A DNA stretch of 7,152 nucleotides, taken from Thermoleophilia bacterium. GTDB lineage: Bacteria; Actinomycetota; Thermoleophilia; Gaiellales; Gaiellaceae. This document shows positions 1 to 6,125 of the stretch, one piece after another. The position numbers and the translations under genes were made by a program. Below the pieces are notes generated by a model. The model ran no database searches. It saw nothing but the letters and a program-made list of their open reading frames with translations, and was not told the origin of the DNA. The number at the start of each line of letters is the position of its first letter. Positions within the stretch are counted from its first letter, which is position 1. The DNA is taken from positions 1 through 7,152 of the forward strand of contig JACVRU010000098.1 of NCBI GenBank assembly GCA_014534295.1, in the 5' to 3' direction.

Positions 1-623
1 ATCACGGCGACGCGGTCGCCCATCGTCATGGCCTCGGTTTGGTCGTGCGTCACGTAGATCGTCGTGACGCCGAGGTCGCTCTGGAGACGTGCGATCTCGG
101 CTCGCGTCTGGACCCTGAGCTTCGCGTCGAGGTTCGACAGCGGCTCGTCCATCAGGAAGGCCTGCGGCTGCCGGACGATCGCCCGGCCCATCGCGACCCG
201 CTGGCGTTGGCCGCCCGAGAGCGCGCGCGGCTTCCGCTTGAGGAAGCTCTCGAGGCCGAGGATCCGCGCAGCGTCCTGGACTCGGGCGTCGATCTCATCC
301 TTCGGGACCTTCTTCAGCTTGAGGCCGAAGGCGATGTTCTCGTAGACCGACAGATGCGGGTAGAGCGCGTAGCTCTGGAAGACCATCGCGATGTCCCGGT
401 CCTTCGACGGGACGTGGTTGACGACGCGGTCTCCGATCTTGAGCACGCCTTCGGAGATTTCCTCGAGGCCGGCGACCATGCGGAGGGCGGTCGTCTTGCC
501 GCAGCCGGAGGGGCCGACGAGCACCATGAACTCGCCGTCCTCGATCTCCAGGTCCATGTCGTCGACCGCGCGCGTTCCGTCGGCGTAGATCTTGCTGACG
601 TCCTCGAAGGTCACGCCGGCCAT
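1..623 (-). CDS. Sugar-type ABC importer ATP-binding protein (MalK/UgpC/MsmK family), partial: N-terminal 207 codons
   Basis: ATPase subunit that would power uptake of a carbohydrate or glycerol-phosphate-like substrate at the inner face of the membrane. Reading the minus strand from ATG at 623 gives an unbroken frame to the left edge. All nucleotide-binding motifs of a CUT1-type ATPase are present: Walker A GPSGCGKT (residues 37-44), Q-loop VFQSYALYPH (81-90), signature LSGGQRQR (135-142), Walker B AFLMDE (155-160), D-loop SNLD (163-166) and switch histidine in THDQTEA (H193). Family members are usually about 350-400 residues, so the missing part is mainly the C-terminal OB-fold/TOBE regulatory domain. 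The start is supported by a purine-rich Shine-Dalgarno-like run (GGGAAGGGGG, 637-628) just upstream. The gene is divergent from the oxidoreductase at 716. No permease or binding protein is visible, so this may be a shared ATPase. Substrate unknown; family call is firm. Confidence 0.95.
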   Translation of the reverse strand, partial: MAGVTFEDVSKIYADGTRAVDDMDLEIEDGEFMVLVGPSGCGKTTALRMVAGLEEISEGVLKIGDRVVNHVPSKDRDIAMVFQSYALYPHLSVYENIAFGLKLKKVPKDEIDARVQDAARILGLESFLKRKPRALSGGQRQRVAMGRAIVRQPQAFLMDEPLSNLDAKLRVQTRAEIARLQSDLGVTTIYVTHDQTEAMTMGDRVAV

Positions 624-627
624 GGAG

Positions 628-637
628 CCCCCTTCCC
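628..637 (-). promoter_or_regulatory. Shine-Dalgarno-like site for the sugar-type ATPase
   Basis: On the minus strand GGGAAGGGGG lies 4 nt before the ATG at 623, with its AAGG core about 7 nt away. It supports that start and contrasts with the other independently started plus-strand genes here, which have no comparable site. Confidence 0.6.
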
Positions 638-653
638 GTTCGTTCGCAGCGCG

Positions 654-659
654 ATCCTA
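654..659 (-). promoter_or_regulatory. Candidate -10 box for the sugar-type ATPase
   Basis: The minus strand reads TAGGAT, matching the TANNNT pattern of actinobacterial -10 elements. Transcription starting about 7 nt downstream, near 647, would give a leader of roughly 25 nt containing the Shine-Dalgarno-like run. I found no convincing -35 hexamer at 16-18 nt spacing, so this is tentative. Confidence 0.35.
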
Positions 660-703
660 ACGGTGGTGAAATCGGTAGAGCCGGAGGACCGGTCGCCGAA
701 GAC

Positions 704-709
704 TACGAT
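704..709 (+). promoter_or_regulatory. Candidate -10 box for a leaderless GlcD-type oxidoreductase transcript
   Basis: TACGAT (TANNNT) ends 6 nt before the GTG at 716. A transcript would be expected to start at or next to the GTG, giving a leaderless mRNA. No Shine-Dalgarno lies at normal distance; the nearest GGAGG, at 683-687, is almost 30 nt upstream. No good -35 match is visible. Confidence 0.4.
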
Positions 710-715
710 CGGCCG

Positions 716-2071
716 GTGATCGCGGATCTCCGCTCCCTGGCCGCGCACGTCAGCGACGGCGCCTCCGACCGCTCGACCCACGGCGAGGACCTCACGTACC
801 ACCCGGCCCGTCCGCCCGACGCCGTCGTCTACCCGGAGTCGGTCGCGGAGGTCTCGGGAGTCCTCGCCTTCGCGAACGAGCGCGGCATCCCGGTCGTCCC
901 CTTCGGGGCCGGGACAAGCCTCGAGGGCCACGTGATCCCCGTCGCCGGCGGGATCAGCCTCGACCTCGGCCGGCTGACCCGCGTCGAGGTCCACGCGGCC
1001 GACCTGGCCGCGACCGCGGGGGCCGGCGTCACGCGCGGCGCGCTCAACCGCCGGGCGAGCGAGCACGGCCTCTTCTTCCCGGTCGACCCAGGGGCCGACG
1101 CGACCCTCGGTGGCATGGCCGCGACGAACGCGAGCGGGACGACGACGATCCGCTTCGGCGGCATGCGGGCGCACGTGCTGGCGCTCGAGGTCGTGCTCGC
1201 CGACGGCACGGTGATCCGCCCCGGCTCGCGTGCCTTCAAGACCTCCGCCGGCTACAACCTCGCCGCCCTCTTCGTGGGCTCGGAGGGGACGCTCGGCGTG
1301 ATCACGGAGCTCGTGTTGCGGCTGCACGGGATCCCCGAGTACACCGTCGCCGCGCGCGCGACCTTCCCGGACCTCGACGCGGCCGTCTCGGCCGCCGTGG
1401 CCATGGTCGGCTCGGGCGTCGCGATCACCCGGGTCGAGCTGCTCGACGCGCTCACGCTGCACGCGCTCAACCGCTACAAGGAGGCGGCTTACCCCGAGGC
1501 GCCGAGCCTCTTCCTCGAGTTCGCCGGCACCGAGACCGGCGTCACCGGCGAGGTCGAGGCGGCGCGGGAGCTCTGCCTCGCTGAGAACGCGGGGTCGTTC
1601 GACGCGGAGCGGAACGAGGAGGCCCGCAACCGGCTTTGGGAGGCGCGTCACCACGCCGCCTTCGCGCTCGCGGCGGCCGCGCCCTCCGGCTCGAAGTTCA
1701 AGGCCACCGACGTCTGCGTCCCCGTCTCCGAGCTCCCCGGGGCCGTCCGGCACGCTCGCGGGCTCGTCGAGGCACGCGGGATCGAGGCGAGCATCATCGG
1801 CCACGTGGGGGACGGCAACTACCACGTCGGCTTCTCCGTCGACCCGGAAGACCCGGAGGCGATCGCCGCGGCGGAGGAGGTGAACCACGAGCTCGTCGCG
1901 TACGCGCTCGCGCGCGGGGGGACGTGCACCGGGGAGCACGGCATCGGGCTGGGGAAGATCGGCTACCTCGAGGCCGAGCACGGCGACCTCATTCCCGTGC
2001 TCCGCGGGATCAAGCACCTGCTCGACCCGAACGGGATCCTCAACCCCGGGAAGATCCTCCGGTCTGGTTAG
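716..2071 (+). CDS. FAD-linked oxidoreductase, D-lactate dehydrogenase / glycolate oxidase GlcD type
   Basis: Flavoenzyme of the family that oxidises D-2-hydroxyacids (D-lactate, glycolate, D-2-hydroxyglutarate) to 2-oxoacids; the substrate here is not determined. The 451 residues match a full-length member: an N-terminal PCMH FAD-binding domain (about 30-205) with PFGAGTSLEG (62-71) and GADATLGGMAATNASG (126-141), then the FAD-oxidase C-terminal domain with GHVGDGNYH (362-370) and GTCTGEHGIG (402-411), whose histidines belong to the active/metal site in relatives, and the terminal LDPNGILNPGKI (436-447). The start is GTG at 716; further upstream the frame has no good start and a -10 box sits 6 nt away, suggesting leaderless translation. 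No GlcE or GlcF gene lies beside it, and no iron-sulfur domain is fused, so a stand-alone LDHD-like enzyme is more likely than a GlcDEF complex. The gene ends 29 nt before the next start. Confidence 0.93.
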   Translation: MIADLRSLAAHVSDGASDRSTHGEDLTYHPARPPDAVVYPESVAEVSGVLAFANERGIPVVPFGAGTSLEGHVIPVAGGISLDLGRLTRVEVHAADLAATAGAGVTRGALNRRASEHGLFFPVDPGADATLGGMAATNASGTTTIRFGGMRAHVLALEVVLADGTVIRPGSRAFKTSAGYNLAALFVGSEGTLGVITELVLRLHGIPEYTVAARATFPDLDAAVSAAVAMVGSGVAITRVELLDALTLHALNRYKEAAYPEAPSLFLEFAGTETGVTGEVEAARELCLAENAGSFDAERNEEARNRLWEARHHAAFALAAAAPSGSKFKATDVCVPVSELPGAVRHARGLVEARGIEASIIGHVGDGNYHVGFSVDPEDPEAIAAAEEVNHELVAYALARGGTCTGEHGIGLGKIGYLEAEHGDLIPVLRGIKHLLDPNGILNPGKILRSG

Positions 2072-2085
2072 GCCGCCGCCCGGAC

Positions 2086-2097
2086 GGGTAGCCGGAC
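2086..2097 (+). promoter_or_regulatory. Candidate leaderless promoter (-10 TAGCCG) of the small basic protein gene
   Basis: GGGTAGCCGGAC includes TAGCCG at 2089-2094, ending 6 nt before the GTG at 2101. The same 12 bases recur exactly at 4928-4939, with the same distance to another GTG start. There is no Shine-Dalgarno. The last base of the box is G where the actinobacterial consensus has T, so strength is uncertain. GTTAGG at 2067-2072, on the preceding stop codon, is the only -35-like candidate. Confidence 0.45.
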
Positions 2098-2100
2098 TCC

Positions 2101-2379
2101 GTGGCGACGACCAAGCAACGACGAGCAGCCAAACGGAACGTCCAGAAGGCGCAGGCCGCGGCGAAGCGGAAGCGCACGATCGCCAACCTGCCGCAGAGCA
2201 CCCGGCGCTCGCTCCAGCTCGAGGCCCGAAAGGGGGCCGCGCGAGGCGGCTCGCCCGGTCACCGGCTCGAGGACCGGAACCGGCAGCAGCTCTACGAGAC
2301 GGCCCGCAAGCTCGACATCCCCGGCCGCTCGAAGATGGGCAAGTCGCAGCTGATCCAGGCGATTCGGAAGGCCCGGTAG
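2101..2379 (+). CDS. Small basic protein with C-terminal Rho-N/SAP-like segment, putative nucleic-acid binding
   Basis: A 92-residue protein of unknown function. By my count it has 26 Lys/Arg and only 5 Asp/Glu. Residues 1-48 form a Lys/Arg/Ala/Gln-rich, probably helical and DNA- or RNA-binding arm (for example KQRRAAKRN, 5-13); 49-60 look like a Gly/Pro linker. Residues about 62-91 (QQLYETARKLDIPGRSKM, then SQLIQAIRKA) have the helix-LDIxGRSKM-helix pattern of the Rho termination factor N-terminal (Rho_N) or SAP-like fold, which binds nucleic acid in relatives. No signal peptide, membrane segment or catalytic motif is visible. It starts with GTG at 2101 behind its own candidate leaderless promoter. 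The coherent helical pattern and a gene-tight position argue that it is real. It could be a nucleoid-associated, RNA-binding or stress protein; the role is inference. Confidence 0.75.
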   Translation: MATTKQRRAAKRNVQKAQAAAKRKRTIANLPQSTRRSLQLEARKGAARGGSPGHRLEDRNRQQLYETARKLDIPGRSKMGKSQLIQAIRKAR

Positions 2380-2382
2380 CGC

Positions 2383-2390
2383 GGTAGCCT
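2383..2390 (+). promoter_or_regulatory. Candidate leaderless promoter (-10 TAGCCT) of the ABC exporter operon
   Basis: GGTAGCCT contains TAGCCT at 2385-2390, a full TANNNT match, ending 7 nt before the ATG at 2398. No Shine-Dalgarno is present in the 18 nt between genes. A second CGGTAGC copy lies just upstream at 2374-2380 and contains the TAG stop of the preceding gene. Confidence 0.5.
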
Positions 2391-2397
2391 GCGGCCC

Positions 2398-3339
2398 ATG
2401 TCCTCAGGCCATGAGGGCGAGCCGCGGATCCAGGCCGCCGGGCTCACGAAGCGGTTCGGCGACTTCACCGCCGTCGACGGCGTCGACTTCGCGGTCGTCG
2501 CCGGCGAGACGTTCGGCTTCCTGGGGCCGAACGGGGCCGGCAAGAGTTCGACGATGCGGATGATCGGCGCCGTCTCGCCGCGCAGCGGGGGTGCGCTTCG
2601 CGTCTTCGAGCTCGACCCCGCGGAGGCCGGGCCGGAGATCCGCGCGCGCCTCGGCGTCGTCCCCCAGGAGGACAACCTGGACCTGGAGCTGACCGTCTTC
2701 GAGAACCTCCTCGTCTACGGTCGCTACTTCGGGCTCCCCTCGTCGCTCATCCGCGAGCGCGCCGACGAGCTGCTCGCCTTCATGCAGCTCGCGGACCGGC
2801 GGCAGCACCGGGTCGAGCCGCTCTCCGGAGGGATGAAGCGGCGGCTCACGATCGCCCGCGCGCTGGTCAACGAGCCCGACCTGATGCTGCTCGACGAGCC
2901 GACGACCGGGCTCGACCCGCAGGCGCGCCACGCCGTCTGGGACCGGCTCTACCGACTCAAGCAGCGCGGTGTGACGCTCGTCCTGACCACCCACTACATG
3001 GACGAGGCGGAGCAGCTCTGCGACCGCCTCGTCGTGATGGACCGCGGCCGGATCGTCGCCGAGGGCTCGCCGCGCGACCTGATCGCGCGCCACGTCGAGC
3101 GGGAGGTGGTCGAGCTCCGCTTCGCAGCGGGCACGCAGGACGGCGCCGTCGCGCGGCTGGCGGGAGTCGGGGACCGGATCGAGGAGCTCGCGGACCGGAT
3201 CCTGATCGGCACCGCGGACGGGGACGCGACGCTCGCGGCGGCCCAGGACCGGGGCGTCGAGCCGGAGAGCGTGCTCATCCGGAGGAGCACGCTCGAGGAC
3301 GTCTTCCTCTCCATCACCGGGCGCACGCTGATCGACTGA
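2398..3339 (+). CDS. ABC-2 type exporter ATP-binding protein (DrrA/NodI/CcmA-like)
   Basis: Cytoplasmic ATPase of an ABC-2 exporter, working with the two permeases that follow directly. The 313 residues comprise a nucleotide-binding domain (about 11-230) and a C-terminal extension. Visible motifs are Walker A GPNGAGKS (43-50), Q-loop VVPQEDNL (87-94), signature LSGGMKRR (142-149), Walker B DLMLLDEP (161-168, catalytic E167), D-loop GLDP (171-174) and switch H199 in TTHYMDEAE. LSGGM, the TTHYMDEAE box and the final STLEDVFLSITGR (297-309), a DUF4162-like tail, are typical of the DrrA/NodI branch that exports lipids, polysaccharides or antibiotics. The ATG at 2398 lies 7 nt after a candidate -10 box, so translation is probably leaderless. 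The TGA shares one base with the permease ATG (TGATG), implying translational coupling. Substrate cannot be read from sequence; resistance-type export is only one option. Confidence 0.95.
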   Translation: MSSGHEGEPRIQAAGLTKRFGDFTAVDGVDFAVVAGETFGFLGPNGAGKSSTMRMIGAVSPRSGGALRVFELDPAEAGPEIRARLGVVPQEDNLDLELTVFENLLVYGRYFGLPSSLIRERADELLAFMQLADRRQHRVEPLSGGMKRRLTIARALVNEPDLMLLDEPTTGLDPQARHAVWDRLYRLKQRGVTLVLTTHYMDEAEQLCDRLVVMDRGRIVAEGSPRDLIARHVEREVVELRFAAGTQDGAVARLAGVGDRIEELADRILIGTADGDATLAAAQDRGVEPESVLIRRSTLEDVFLSITGRTLID

Positions 3340-4109
3340 TGGTCGAGCAGGCCGCCCACGTCCTCTCCTGGCACGCGCGGAGCTACCGCAAGTCCTGGCG
3401 CGCGACGATCACCGTCGCCTTCCTGAACCCGCTCTTCTTCCTGTTCTCGATCGGCGTGCTGCTCGGCGGGATCGTCGACGAGGGCCGGGCCGACCTCGGC
3501 GGGCTCACGTACCTCGAGTTCGTGGCGCCCGGCCTGCTCGCCGCGACGGCGATGCAGATCGGGACGAACGAGGGCAGCTTCCCGGTCATGGCCGGACTCA
3601 AGTGGACGAGGACGTACCACGCGGTCGTCGCGACGCCCGTGCGGGTCCTCGAGCTGTTCCTCGGCTTCTTCGGCTGGGTCGCCCTCCGGATCGTCGTCGC
3701 GGCCGCGATCTTCACGGCCGTGGCCGCGGCCGTCGGGGCGTTCCGCTCGCCCTGGGCCGCGCTCGCGCCGCTGGCCGCCCTCGGCTGCGGCCTCGCCTTC
3801 GCCGCTCCCATCGCTGCGACCGCTGGGGCCGTCGAGAACAGCTCCGTCCTGACGGCGATCTTCCGCTTCGGGATCCTGCCGCTCTTCCTCTTCTCCGGGA
3901 CGTTCTTCCCGGTCTCGCAGCTGCCGGCCGCGCTCGAGTGGGCCGCCCGAGTGACGCCGCTCTGGCACGGCGTCACGCTCTGCCGCGAGCTCGCCGGCGG
4001 GACGGCGGAGCTGTGGCCCTCGCTCGGCCACGCCGGGTACCTCGCGGCCTTCACGCTCGCGGGCGGCGCGCTCGCGATCCGCATCCTCCAGCGGAAGCTG
4101 CTGAAGTGA
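3339..4109 (+). CDS. ABC-2 type transporter permease 1 (NodJ/DrrB-like)
   Basis: Integral membrane subunit of the exporter, 256 residues, within the usual range for ABC-2 permeases. Hydrophobic stretches consistent with about six membrane helices lie near 24-46, 60-75, 105-132, 140-163, 173-192 and 231-249. Family hallmarks are EFVAPGLLAA (60-69), the cytoplasmic coupling segment LKWTRTYHAVVATP (87-100), and LPLFLFSGTFFP (180-191) followed by TPLWHGV (206-212), all characteristic of the NodJ/DrrB group. The ATG at 3339 overlaps the ATPase stop by one base and has no Shine-Dalgarno, so it depends on translational coupling. It overlaps permease 2 by 4 nt. Permease 2 has the same motifs in the same order, so the two probably form a heterodimeric channel served by a dimer of the single ATPase. 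Substrate unknown. Confidence 0.93.
   Translation: MVEQAAHVLSWHARSYRKSWRATITVAFLNPLFFLFSIGVLLGGIVDEGRADLGGLTYLEFVAPGLLAATAMQIGTNEGSFPVMAGLKWTRTYHAVVATPVRVLELFLGFFGWVALRIVVAAAIFTAVAAAVGAFRSPWAALAPLAALGCGLAFAAPIAATAGAVENSSVLTAIFRFGILPLFLFSGTFFPVSQLPAALEWAARVTPLWHGVTLCRELAGGTAELWPSLGHAGYLAAFTLAGGALAIRILQRKLLK
4093..4097 (+). promoter_or_regulatory. Weak Shine-Dalgarno-like site for permease 2
   Basis: GGAAG lies 8 nt before the GTG at 4106, inside the end of permease 1. It supports choosing GTG 4106 over the much longer open frame upstream. Confidence 0.35.
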
Positions 4110-4906
4110 GCAGCGTCGCCGTCCCGATCCGGACGCTCCCGGCGGGAGGCCGGTACGCGTGGCGGCTCGTCCAGCGGAACCTCGTCACGGGCCGCCGCCA
4201 GTGGCTGCTGATCGTCTCCGGCTTCTTCGAGCCGGTGTTCTTCCTGCTCGGGCTCGGGATCGGAGTCGGGAAGCTCGTCGGCGACCTCGAGTACGCCGGC
4301 CGGCTCGTCCCGTACCAGGAGTTCGTCGCGCCGGCGCTGCTCGCGGCCGCGGCGATGAACGGCGCCGTCTACGAGTCGACGATCAACGTCTTCGCCAAGC
4401 TGAAGTGGGGCAAGGTGTACGAGGGCGTGCTGGCCACGCCGCTCGGCGTGCGGGACGTGGCGCTCGCGGAGCTGACCTACGCGCTCATGCGCGGGGGCGT
4501 CTACGCCGGCGGCTTCGTCGTCGTGATGGGGGCGCTCGGGCTCGTCGACACGCCGTGGGCGGCGGCCGCGATCCCTGCGGCGCTGCTCGTCGGGGCGGCG
4601 TTCGCGGCGGTGGGCCTGGTCGCGGTCACGGTGATGCGGTCGTGGGCGGACTTCGGCTTCATGGAGGTCGTGACGCTCCCGCTCTTCCTCTTCTCCGCGA
4701 CGTTCGTCCCGCTCGCCGAGTACCCGCAGGCGGTCCAGTGGATCCTGCCGCTGACGCCGCTCTACCACGGCGTCGAGCTGCTGCGCGGTCTGACGCTCGG
4801 CGAGGTCGGTCCCGGCCTGCTCGTCCACATCGCCTACCTCGCCGCGCTGACTGCAGTGGGGCTCGCGGTCGCCGACCGGCGGCTCGCGCGGCTGCTGCTC
4901 AAGTAG
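4106..4906 (+). CDS. ABC-2 type transporter permease 2 (NodJ/DrrC-like), paralogue of permease 1
   Basis: Second membrane subunit of the exporter, 266 residues. The frame stays open upstream to about 3602, but that extension is antisense-like, arginine-rich and lies over permease 1. GTG at 4106 is therefore chosen: it gives a GTGA overlap with the preceding stop, has a weak GGAAG ahead of it, and yields a protein collinear with permease 1. Hydrophobic segments lie near 33-58, 70-86, 116-145, 152-177, 185-205 and 236-255. Shared motifs are EFVAPALLAAAAM (72-84), coupling segment LKWGKVYEGVLATP (99-112), LPLFLFSATFVP (191-202) and TPLYHGV (217-223). Both permeases end in LLK. About 33 bp of DNA around the LPLFLFS motif are 31/33 identical between the genes. 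This is the last exporter gene; a short GC hairpin (4917-4930) follows. Confidence 0.93.
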   Translation: MSSVAVPIRTLPAGGRYAWRLVQRNLVTGRRQWLLIVSGFFEPVFFLLGLGIGVGKLVGDLEYAGRLVPYQEFVAPALLAAAAMNGAVYESTINVFAKLKWGKVYEGVLATPLGVRDVALAELTYALMRGGVYAGGFVVVMGALGLVDTPWAAAAIPAALLVGAAFAAVGLVAVTVMRSWADFGFMEVVTLPLFLFSATFVPLAEYPQAVQWILPLTPLYHGVELLRGLTLGEVGPGLLVHIAYLAALTAVGLAVADRRLARLLLK

Positions 4907-4916
4907 GCGTTTCGCG

Positions 4917-4930
4917 CCCCGCGGCCGGGG
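4917..4930 (+). other. Short GC hairpin between exporter operon and dehydrogenase
   Basis: CCCCG, CGGC loop, CGGGG: a perfect 5-bp stem with a tetraloop, starting 11 nt after the permease 2 stop and ending directly at the candidate -10 box TAGCCG. There is no T-run, so it is not a standard intrinsic terminator. It may slow or end transcription, or simply reflect GC-rich spacer sequence. Confidence 0.3.
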
Positions 4931-4939
4931 TAGCCGGAC
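4928..4939 (+). promoter_or_regulatory. Candidate leaderless promoter (-10 TAGCCG) of the zinc dehydrogenase
   Basis: GGGTAGCCGGAC is identical to 2086-2097 and holds TAGCCG at 4931-4936, ending 6 nt before the GTG at 4943. No Shine-Dalgarno precedes that GTG. GTTTCG at 4909-4914 is a weak -35-like candidate at the same distance as GTTAGG in the other copy. Confidence 0.45.
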
Positions 4940-4942
4940 CGC

Positions 4943-6121
4943 GTGAAGGCCCTGGTCTGGCACGGCCGCCGGGACGTCCGAGTCGAGACGGTCCCGGACC
5001 CCGTGATCCGCGAGCCGACGGACGCCGTCGTCCGGGTCACGTCGAGCGGCGTTTGCGGCTCCGACCTGCACCTGTACGAGGTGCTGGGCCCGTTCATGGA
5101 GCCGGGCGACATCCTCGGCCACGAGCCGATCGGAATCGTCGAGGAGGTGGGCGCGGAGGTCGAGCACATCCGGCCGGGCGACCGCGTGGTGGTTCCGTTC
5201 AACATCTCGTGCGGCGCCTGCTTCATGTGCGAGCGAGGCCTGTACTCCCAGTGCGAGACGACGCAGGTGCGCGAGCACGGGAAGGGGGCGGCCCTGTTCG
5301 GGTACACGAAGCTGTACGGCCAGGTGCCCGGGGCGCAGGCGGAGTACGTGCGCGTCCCGATGGCCCACTTCGGGCCGATCAAGGTGCCGGAGGGACCGCC
5401 CGACGACCGCTTCCTCTACCTCTCGGACGTGCTGCCGACGGCCTGGCAGGCCGTGGCCTACGCGGACGTTCCGGCAGGCGGCAGCCTCGCCGTCTACGGC
5501 CTCGGCCCGATCGGCCAGATGTGCGTCCGGATCGCCCGCCACCTCGGCGCCGACCCGGTGATCGGCGTCGATCTCGTCCCGGAGCGCCTGGAGCTCGCGC
5601 GCCGGCACGGGGCCGAGGCGATCGACCTGCGCGACGGCGACCCGGTCGCCGCGATCCTCGACCGGACCGACGGCCGCGGCGTGGACGCCGTCGTCGACGC
5701 CGTTGGGATGGAGGCGCACGGGGCTCCGGTGACGGCGCTCCTGCAGCGCTCGGCCGGCGTCCTGCCCGACAAGGCCGCGCAGGTGCTGATGGAGCGGGCC
5801 GGCGTCGACCGGCTGAGCGCGCTGCTCGACGCGATCCGGTCGGTGCGGCGCGGCGGCACGCTCTCGATCAGCGGCGTCTACGGCGGGGCGATCGACCCGC
5901 TGCCGATGATGGAGCTGTTCGACCGGCAGGTCCAGATCCGCATGGGCCAGGCGAACGTGAGGCGCTGGGTGGACGACATCCTCCCGCTGCTCCTCGACGG
6001 CGACCCGCTCGCCACGGGCGAGCTGGCGACGCACCGCCTGCCGCTCGACGACGCGCCCCGCGGCTACGAGCTCTTCCAGAAGAAGGAGGAGGGCGCGATC
6101 AAGGTCGTCCTCCAGCCGTGA
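4943..6121 (+). CDS. Zinc-dependent NAD(P) alcohol dehydrogenase, formaldehyde dehydrogenase-like MDR family
   Basis: Medium-chain dehydrogenase/reductase, 392 residues, resembling the glutathione-independent formaldehyde dehydrogenase-like group common in actinobacteria; it would oxidise an alcohol or aldehyde hydrate, or run in reverse. The N-terminal GroES-like domain has catalytic-zinc ligands C38 (GVCGSDLH), H60-E61 (GHE) and probably D162 (SDVLPTAW). The structural-zinc lobe is complete: C90, C93, C96 and C104. The Rossmann domain shows GLGPIG (186-191), and acidic D210 at the end of the second strand (VIGVD) favours NAD over NADP. The long insert after VVDAVG (about 256-300) is typical of this subgroup and distinguishes it from short ADHs. 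GTG at 4943 gives the expected MKALVWHG-type N-terminus, 6 nt after a -10 box, so leaderless translation is likely. An SDR gene follows 40 nt downstream. The true substrate is not predictable here. Confidence 0.92.
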   Translation: MKALVWHGRRDVRVETVPDPVIREPTDAVVRVTSSGVCGSDLHLYEVLGPFMEPGDILGHEPIGIVEEVGAEVEHIRPGDRVVVPFNISCGACFMCERGLYSQCETTQVREHGKGAALFGYTKLYGQVPGAQAEYVRVPMAHFGPIKVPEGPPDDRFLYLSDVLPTAWQAVAYADVPAGGSLAVYGLGPIGQMCVRIARHLGADPVIGVDLVPERLELARRHGAEAIDLRDGDPVAAILDRTDGRGVDAVVDAVGMEAHGAPVTALLQRSAGVLPDKAAQVLMERAGVDRLSALLDAIRSVRRGGTLSISGVYGGAIDPLPMMELFDRQVQIRMGQANVRRWVDDILPLLLDGDPLATGELATHRLPLDDAPRGYELFQKKEEGAIKVVLQP

Positions 6122-6125
6122 TCAT

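Noticed and set aside
39..719. Plus-strand open frame over the left edge
   Set aside because: It is the complement of the ABC ATPase, whose complete Walker A, signature, Walker B and H-loop motifs are read from the minus strand.
611..2017. Minus-strand open frame opposite the GlcD-like gene
   Set aside because: Low-complexity Arg/Asp/Glu/Val-rich translation with no domain; the plus strand encodes a full-length flavoenzyme.
716..2071. A glycolate oxidase GlcDEF operon
   Set aside because: Only the D-type subunit is present. The next gene is a small basic protein and no GlcE or GlcF motif is visible, so a complex is not supported.
2101..2379. Toxin or antitoxin
   Set aside because: Small and basic, but with no partner gene, no known toxin motif, and a C-terminus resembling a nucleic-acid-binding module.
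3602..4105. N-terminal extension of permease 2
   Set aside because: The frame is open but overlaps permease 1 completely, is arginine-rich, and would put a non-membrane segment before a protein that already aligns end to end with permease 1 from GTG 4106.
3383..6034. Very long minus-strand open frame (about 880 codons)
   Set aside because: It lies antisense to permease 1, permease 2 and most of the zinc dehydrogenase, all with firm family motifs. The translation is Arg/Asp/Glu/Pro-rich low complexity with no recognisable domain, as expected from GC-rich codon bias.
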